Shown here in pieces: positions 40,066 through 45,212 of a DNA stretch of 45,212 bases; positions within the stretch are counted from its first letter, which is position 1; each line of letters begins with the position of its first letter. Source of the stretch: Candidatus Bipolaricaulota bacterium. GTDB taxonomy: Bacteria; Bipolaricaulota; Bipolaricaulia; RBG-16-55-9; DRXL01. A program made the position numbers and the translations under genes. The notes under the pieces were generated by a model, which saw only the letters and a program-made list of their open reading frames with translations, had not been told where the DNA came from and made no database searches. The DNA is taken from contig JAUQPG010000011.1 in assembly GCA_030550495.1 (NCBI GenBank), forward strand, positions 1 through 45,212, given 5' to 3'.

Positions 40066-43000
40066 CGTATGCTGAGATTCTTTGCAATCTTGATGATATT
40101 ACCATCTATCTCTAAACGTTTTTCATCCAGTAGCTGCTGAATTGCCAAGCTAATCCGTTCCTTAAGCTTTAATCCAGTTCGTTCGTAACCCAGTAGACGC
40201 GCTGTTTGTACAAGAAGATCTTCCTGGGTCATGCTAAACCCACTCTTGATGCAAAGGTAAGCCGCCTCAGCAATTTCTTCCAAAGCAATCTCTTCTATGT
40301 CTCTTGGATTCTCGCCTGGAGGCACACGGCGAACTGGTGCCTTTTCCATCTTTGCCGGCCACAGAAAATCGCTCTTCTTTTTAATGCTACCTTGATCAAC
40401 AGCGCGACTTATTGCTCTACTAACAATCTTTCGAATCTGAGCGCCTGCCTTACCCATGCCCCAAAAGCTTGCCACTCGCCGAGCCGCGGCCATAAAGTGG
40501 ATAGGGCCTTCGCAGTTGACTACCTTAATTAATATATCTGTTACTTGAGCGATAGGAGCACGATAAAAATCCTCTGGGAAACCTAGTCTCTCAACCGGTG
40601 TTGTTCGATACAAGGTGACACCGTGAGGCCATAGTGTTTGCTGTTGCTGTGTTATTTCCTTAGGGTTTTGTAGCAAATCAGGCCTTGGTGCTTTAGAAAC
40701 AGCTTTCTCATCATTTTGGGTCTCTCCACTGTCTTGGGGATCGTAAGATTCTTTTTGCGAAATCAGTCGTACAATATCAAGAATCTTCTGTATCTCGCGT
40801 TTAGGATTTTCAATCCAATCGCGGGACCATATCCTATGAATTCGCCATCCGAGGCTTTCGAGGATTTGTTGTCGCAACCGATCTCGATCTCTAGCTGTCT
40901 TAGCAGAGTGGTAAGTTGCACCATCACACTCAATGCCAAGTATATATCGTCCGGGACTATTTACATCCCTAACTGCGAGATCAATCCTGTAACCAGAGCA
41001 TCCTACTTGCTTATCAACTACAAGCCCACACTTGGTTAATGCTTTATAAACCTCTTCTTCAAAGGGTGACCCGAACTCGGCACCGGGCGTTGCGTCTATT
41101 TGAGATAGTAACGTGCTTCTATCACCTTTGCCTTGAGCAAACTCCATATAGCTGCGTAAAAGCTTCACTCCTCGGCTTTCTGTACGCGAGATGTCGATAT
41201 CTGACGGTTGGATTGATGCAATTAGTTTGACATGATACCGTGCGCGGGTGACAGCCACATTAAGCCGACGCTCCCCGCCTTCGCTGTTGAGTGGTCCAAA
41301 ATTCATAGACATTCTTCCTAAAGCATCTTTTCCATAACCTACGCTAAAAAACATTACATCCCGTTCATCACCTTGCACGTTCTCCAAATTCTTAACGAAG
41401 AATGGTTCAGGTCGGCTCTCCTCAAAGAATGGCTCATATTCAGGTTTTTGAAGCCTCAGCTTTTCCAGTTCACTGTTGATTGCATCCCTTTGCGCCTCAC
41501 TAAAAGCAACTACTCCTAACGAGCGTTCTGGGAAACGTTCGAAGTGGCGAAACACAAGCTCTGCTACCTTTCGCGCTTCTACGATATTTTGCTTGCTCTT
41601 CCCTCTGTCGTAAATCCCATTAGGCACGTATACGAATTCGATCCCGGATTCAGAATCGCTAGGTTGGGCATTAGGGAACGTGTAAAGACGATTATCATAA
41701 AAATGGTAGTTCGAAAAAGCTATAAGAGCCTCATGCTTGCTACGATAGTGCCAGAGTAGCATCTTCTCAGGAAGCCCTGCCGCTACGCACTCCTCTAGGA
41801 TACTGTCAACAGACTTCCACTCTGCCATCTCTTCATCTTCAGCGCCATCTTCTGCCATAGTAGCAAAGAAATCTGTAGGAGGTAATTGTTTAGTGTCCCC
41901 CACAACAATCACTTGCTTACCTCGCATGATAGCTCCAATGGCATCTTCAGGACGAACCTGAGAGGCTTCGTCAAAGATGACAATGTCAAAGCAGAAAATT
42001 CTTGGGTCCAAGAATTGACTTACAGATAGAGGGCTCATCAACAAGCATGGTTTGAGAGCACGCAAGAGATTGGGAATTTCAGAGAAGAGTTTACGAATAG
42101 GCTTATGACGACGCTGTTTAGCCAACTCTCGTCGCAAGATAGCTGTCTCAGAGCTAGGAGCATCGGCCCAATAATTCTTGGGAAGCCGCTCAGCTAACTT
42201 TGTTTGAATTCGCATCTGCGCAATCGTAAATTGCTTTTTATCTAATTCTCTAAATTCCTCAATGAGTGCTTGGTGATGACTGCTATTAAAATCTCTCAAA
42301 ACATCATCCTGAGCATACACTCTATCTAGCCAAAGCTGATAAAAACGTTTGCGGAAAGCAAGCAGCAGCTGATGAGCTGGAAGCTTTTTAGCTATAGCCT
42401 TGGAGATAAAGTCACCAAGCTTATTCTTTTCACACTCTTTCAGAGTATTATTAAAATCAATCCACTCTCGCAATTTATCCAGGTTATCCAGACGAAGTTG
42501 TATCCATTCTCTCAGAGAAGTCAAAGAAGCTTTACTAAACTCAAAGCCATTTACGACCAAGCCATTGGTATCAAATAATCTTTCTAAGAAGTGGAGTTGC
42601 TCTCTGATTTGCTCCCATAGAGAGCTGACTGTTGGTAACAAGCGTCGAGCTGCGAGAATATTATCCGGCTGCTCGCAGACAAACTCTAGGAAACCTGACG
42701 GCTCTTTTAGGGTGCCTTTATCAATCTGCAATGTTTGGCAATCATTCATGAACTGCTGAACCCATCTTAGTGAACTCAAAATGCTGTCCCAATCTGTTTC
42801 CAAGCCTTTAAAGTATTTACCCCAAGCTTTTTGATGCTCTTGTACATGATTCTCTATCCAGTGATGCTTTACTTGCACTAACGTGGCAAGCTCCAAATCT
42901 TTAACTGCTTCAGTGTAGCTGATTCTATGATTTGAAACGGCCAATCTTCGAATACTTTTTAGATCTTGCCAGAAGCGTGGCTTAAAAATCCTGAAGATAT

Positions 43001-44834
43001 TGCGATACTCTTCCTTAAAACGCGTTAGTAAAGAATCAATGTCCATTCTAAGTAACTCTTCCCGATAACGAGACAAGAGCTTCTGTCTGTGCTGGGAATA
43101 CTCTCGGTAAACTGCCTTGGCGTCTTCTGCTTGTTTAATTAGGTGAGGCAATTTGTCAGTGTCGAACCATAGCTTTAAAGGCAAGGGGGTCTCCACCGCA
43201 AGTTTTACTATATTGTACAAACGGTTTGATTCTTCTAAAGTCATGGGGTGATTGAGATGACAAATCTGAACGAGATCTTTTATCCTCTCCTCTAGAGAGA
43301 TAAGCAAATCACGGAGTTTTTCTAAGTGTTCTTTGATCTCTGACTGAGTATCAAAACTCCATAATCTGATTTGGCAACCATACCAAGGATGAGATTTATA
43401 ATTCTCAAAAATGTGAGACATTTCATTAAGGCGTTTCAATAACTCTTCTATATGTCGCAGTTGAGCCCAACTGATTTCTAAAGGATCTGATGGAAAGTCG
43501 AACTTTAGGTCGGGTACATCCTGAAGGCGTACTAGCTCACCGTGAACATAGAAAGTCGTCTTTTGCAGCTTACCCTGAGGTTTGTGTAAGGTGCGTATAT
43601 ATCGATTGAGCACCTCGCGCCGATTAGCTAGCTGCTCTAAGTACTCTTCTAAAGAGGATAGATCAAGTTTTTGTCTGGGTGTATTGTAAGCACGCCTAAG
43701 CTCTTCAATAACAGCACGCTTATTAGCCTTATGACTATGAAGCTCCAAGCAAAACTGACCAAGCCCACAGCTGTCTAGCCTTTTCTTGACAACCTCTAAT
43801 GCGGCTTTCTTTGCACTGACGAAAAGTACGGTTTTATCCGCTGCCAAGCATTCAGCCATGATATTAGCTATCGTTTGGCTCTTACCTGTGCCTGGAGGGC
43901 CTTGAAGTACAAAACTAATCCCACGCTTGGCTGCAATAATAGCCTCTTGCTGACTGGAATCGGCATCAAGTATTTGGAAGGTTTCTAAGGGAGAGATTTT
44001 ATCATCTAAATTCTCTGCTTTAGGTAAATCATCAGGGATCGGAGTCAGTTTAGAGCGATCTCCAGCTAGGGCAGCTATAATGGGGTGAGCTGCTATACGG
44101 TCAGAGTATCTCTCTAACTCATCGTACATGGCTAGCTTTGTGAATGAAAACAGCCCCAGGTAAACATCGGGAACAATTGCCCAATCTTCTTGGTCACCCA
44201 CAGCTTGTTTTATCTGTTCGAAGATTCCTAGCAAGCTCAACGAATTCACATCGTCTTCTAATAACAACTGCGGCAGGATAATCCCGAAATCAGCAGACAT
44301 TTTATGAACTAATGTTGGATTTAGGACAATTTCTTCGTCCAGCAGAGAAATCTCGTAAGGTTTGATAATATTGTCGCGACTAAGCGATACAGGTGCTAAG
44401 ATTAAGGGCGATCGTATTCTCTGTTCGCTGTTTCGAGATTCTTTCCATTCAAGAAACCCAAACGCCACGAACAGCACGTTTACACCTTGCTCTTGGAGAG
44501 CTGTTTGCGATTTTTGTCTTAGATTGTAAAGCACTCTATTTAAGTCTGCATCATTTAGAGGGGTTAGCAACTCACCAGGCTTAAGCCTTGGATCTGCATT
44601 ATCACTTCCTACAAAATTCAGAGTTTGGGATTCTTGTTCTCTCCATTTAAAAATCATGGGCTTTTCTTTCAGAACTAGCCAGTCGAAAATTTCCTCGATA
44701 GCTGGGGAGATAAGTTGCACAGTGCTAGTTTTAGCCTGTCGAAAATAAAGTAAGCGGTTGCGTTTGCTGAGATCAATGAGCTGGGATTTCCAGTGCTCGA
44801 TCTTTTTAGCAACTGCTAGAGGTACGTTAGCCAT
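40062..44834 (-). CDS. SF1 helicase-nuclease, DUF4011/COG1112 type
   Basis: A 1590-residue protein built as follows: an N-terminal DUF4011-like domain (about 1-260; LSKRNRLLYFR near 23), Walker A GPPGTGKSQT near 313, a long helical insertion (about 400-900), Walker B IVIFDEASQV near 953 with VVGDTKQLPPT, further SF1 motifs (LLWHYRSKHE, NVQGDERDVMFFSVGYG, RLNVAVTRARYH), a restriction-endonuclease-like domain of the MTES_1575/Vsr kind (RIDLAV and IECDG near 1300) and a C-terminal DUF3320-like domain. Such proteins are frequent in defence islands and are thought to act on nucleic acid of invaders; the exact activity is unknown. AT content is visibly higher than in the rest of the window, suggesting transfer. 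ATG 44834 follows AGAGG. Confidence 0.88.
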   Translation of the reverse strand: MANVPLAVAKKIEHWKSQLIDLSKRNRLLYFRQAKTSTVQLISPAIEEIFDWLVLKEKPMIFKWREQESQTLNFVGSDNADPRLKPGELLTPLNDADLNRVLYNLRQKSQTALQEQGVNVLFVAFGFLEWKESRNSEQRIRSPLILAPVSLSRDNIIKPYEISLLDEEIVLNPTLVHKMSADFGIILPQLLLEDDVNSLSLLGIFEQIKQAVGDQEDWAIVPDVYLGLFSFTKLAMYDELERYSDRIAAHPIIAALAGDRSKLTPIPDDLPKAENLDDKISPLETFQILDADSSQQEAIIAAKRGISFVLQGPPGTGKSQTIANIMAECLAADKTVLFVSAKKAALEVVKKRLDSCGLGQFCLELHSHKANKRAVIEELRRAYNTPRQKLDLSSLEEYLEQLANRREVLNRYIRTLHKPQGKLQKTTFYVHGELVRLQDVPDLKFDFPSDPLEISWAQLRHIEELLKRLNEMSHIFENYKSHPWYGCQIRLWSFDTQSEIKEHLEKLRDLLISLEERIKDLVQICHLNHPMTLEESNRLYNIVKLAVETPLPLKLWFDTDKLPHLIKQAEDAKAVYREYSQHRQKLLSRYREELLRMDIDSLLTRFKEEYRNIFRIFKPRFWQDLKSIRRLAVSNHRISYTEAVKDLELATLVQVKHHWIENHVQEHQKAWGKYFKGLETDWDSILSSLRWVQQFMNDCQTLQIDKGTLKEPSGFLEFVCEQPDNILAARRLLPTVSSLWEQIREQLHFLERLFDTNGLVVNGFEFSKASLTSLREWIQLRLDNLDKLREWIDFNNTLKECEKNKLGDFISKAIAKKLPAHQLLLAFRKRFYQLWLDRVYAQDDVLRDFNSSHHQALIEEFRELDKKQFTIAQMRIQTKLAERLPKNYWADAPSSETAILRRELAKQRRHKPIRKLFSEIPNLLRALKPCLLMSPLSVSQFLDPRIFCFDIVIFDEASQVRPEDAIGAIMRGKQVIVVGDTKQLPPTDFFATMAEDGAEDEEMAEWKSVDSILEECVAAGLPEKMLLWHYRSKHEALIAFSNYHFYDNRLYTFPNAQPSDSESGIEFVYVPNGIYDRGKSKQNIVEARKVAELVFRHFERFPERSLGVVAFSEAQRDAINSELEKLRLQKPEYEPFFEESRPEPFFVKNLENVQGDERDVMFFSVGYGKDALGRMSMNFGPLNSEGGERRLNVAVTRARYHVKLIASIQPSDIDISRTESRGVKLLRSYMEFAQGKGDRSTLLSQIDATPGAEFGSPFEEEVYKALTKCGLVVDKQVGCSGYRIDLAVRDVNSPGRYILGIECDGATYHSAKTARDRDRLRQQILESLGWRIHRIWSRDWIENPKREIQKILDIVRLISQKESYDPQDSGETQNDEKAVSKAPRPDLLQNPKEITQQQQTLWPHGVTLYRTTPVERLGFPEDFYRAPIAQVTDILIKVVNCEGPIHFMAAARRVASFWGMGKAGAQIRKIVSRAISRAVDQGSIKKKSDFLWPAKMEKAPVRRVPPGENPRDIEEIALEEIAEAAYLCIKSGFSMTQEDLLVQTARLLGYERTGLKLKERISLAIQQLLDEKRLEIDGNIIKIAKNLSIR

Positions 44835-44986
44835 TGCAGCCTCTTTATCTCAACAAACCACATTAATGTTAAGGGGCCCAATAGGTCAAGACGACATATC
44901 CCAAGGGCTTTGATTAGCTCGCGATGCTCACGTAGAATTTTAAAGGCTTTCTCTTCAGAATCAACAACCTGTATCTTTGCTACCAT
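44816..44986 (-). CDS. Small ORF overlapping the helicase start
   Basis: A 56-codon reading frame from ATG 44986 to TAG 44818-44816, overlapping the helicase start by 19 bases. The product begins MVAKIQVVDSEEKAFKILRE and continues with a likely amphipathic helix and a hydrophobic LLGPLTLMWFVEI stretch. It is not a family I recognise. It has no ribosome site, but ATG 44986 lies 8 bases after a good -10 (TATACT, 45000-44995), so the mRNA would start at the codon itself. That fit, and the absence of stops, are the evidence. It could be a regulator or antitoxin-like partner, or only a leader peptide coupling translation into the helicase. Confidence 0.45.
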   Translation of the reverse strand: MVAKIQVVDSEEKAFKILREHRELIKALGICRLDLLGPLTLMWFVEIKRLQWLTYL

Positions 44987-44994
44987 ATGTTGAC

Positions 44995-45023
44995 AGTATA
45001 GTTCGGTGTAAGGGCAGCGTCAA
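44995..45023 (-). promoter_or_regulatory. Predicted leaderless promoter of the helicase operon
   Basis: On the minus strand TTGACG (45023-45018), a 17-base spacer and TATACT (45000-44995). Transcription would start at about 44988-44986, at ATG 44986. Confidence 0.6.
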
Positions 45024-45028
45024 CCCCG

Positions 45029-45034
45029 TATAAT
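45029..45034 (+). promoter_or_regulatory. -10 element of a divergent + strand promoter
   Basis: Perfect TATAAT, 42 bases before ATG 45077. The -35 is poor at 17 bases (GTGTAA). GTTGAC (44989-44994) and GTCAAC (45019-45024) form an inverted repeat spanning both divergent promoters, possibly a shared operator. Confidence 0.4.
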
Positions 45035-45076
45035 AAGTTTGCGAGTTTATCTGGTGCAAAAGGGTAAGGAGGTCCT

Positions 45077-45212
45077 ATGGACAACAAATCCGTCTGGTGG
45101 TGGCTGGCCGCGCTTGCGCTCTCACTCTTGCTCGTAGTGTTTATAAAACAGAGCAGCGTCAACGTATCGAACGACGTTGTAGGGATTCGCATTCTGCACA
45201 CCCAAGAGCATC
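45077..45212 (+). CDS. Membrane-anchored protein, 5' part only
   Basis: Open from ATG 45077 to the window edge (45 codons, no stop), behind AAGGAGG (45066-45072). The product begins MDNKSVWWWLAALALSLLLV, a single membrane or signal helix (about 7-23), then KQSSVNVSNDVVGIRILHTQEH. Not recognisable from so little; probably exported or anchored. The gene continues outside the window. Confidence 0.7.
   Translation, partial: MDNKSVWWWLAALALSLLLVVFIKQSSVNVSNDVVGIRILHTQEH

Noticed and set aside
44990-44995. TTGACA as -35 of the + strand gene
   Set aside because: It is 33 bases from the TATAAT at 45029, too far for one promoter; it is better explained as part of an inverted repeat with GTCAAC at 45019-45024.
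44980-45201. 73-codon minus-strand frame at the right edge
   Set aside because: It lies antisense to the + strand gene at 45077 that has a perfect ribosome site and membrane helix, and crosses both divergent promoters.
1-45212. CRISPR arrays, tRNA or rRNA genes, insertion sequences
   Set aside because: No regularly spaced direct repeats, cloverleaf-like blocks, rRNA signatures or transposase-like frames were seen by eye; a tRNAscan and CRISPR search would settle it.

Overview
The window looks like a thermophilic or deep-branching bacterium with an outer membrane. It is bacterial because it carries bL28, a bacterial-type TsaD and MurF. Several genes are of kinds better known from archaea: a type V fructose-1,6-bisphosphate aldolase/phosphatase, a Pus10-type tRNA pseudouridine synthase, and archaeal-looking peptide ABC transporters. 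The mix would suit a lineage such as Bipolaricaulota/Acetothermia (OP1), but that placement is inference; no rRNA or other phylogenetic marker beyond single proteins was tested.

Layout. 215-1639 (-) is a beta-propeller lipoprotein, divergent from a tight five-gene + strand operon (1724-6993): amidohydrolase, sugar-1-phosphate nucleotidyltransferase, FBP aldolase/phosphatase, phosphoribosyltransferase, tsaD. pus10 (6976-8226, -) converges on tsaD. Three + strand genes follow (8305-11525): an anchored GH-like protein and two exported unknowns, closed by a clear intrinsic terminator. From 23990 down to 11595 (-) runs a 12.4-kb block of two Opp/Dpp systems. Each has a binding protein and two permeases, and one OppD/OppF ATPase pair appears to serve both. 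Palindromic elements sit at both binding protein/permease junctions.

Middle (24054-32799): rpmB, a short probably decayed gene, and a set of exported proteins. These include two related giant proteins with a peptidase-MA-like domain and a TolB-like propeller, a subtilase, and an outer-membrane barrel. One of the two related proteins has lost all zinc ligands and carries two palindromic repeats translated in frame. Then murF and a CDF metal exporter (32927-35254, +).

Right end (35258-44986, -): a three-subunit molybdenum hydroxylase whose operon carries two toxin-antitoxin pairs. A Phd/RelE pair lies upstream of the small subunit, and hicAB sits between the large and FAD subunits with overlapping start and stop codons. 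Next to it is a visibly AT-rich 1590-residue SF1 helicase-nuclease of the DUF4011/COG1112 kind, preceded by a 56-codon ORF that begins at a predicted leaderless promoter. Together these look like a small defence or mobile island spliced into a metabolic operon. A membrane-anchored + strand gene starts at 45077 and runs off the window.

No tRNA, rRNA, CRISPR array or insertion sequence was seen. The window is nearly gap-free; no internal stretch over 300 bases lacks a gene.
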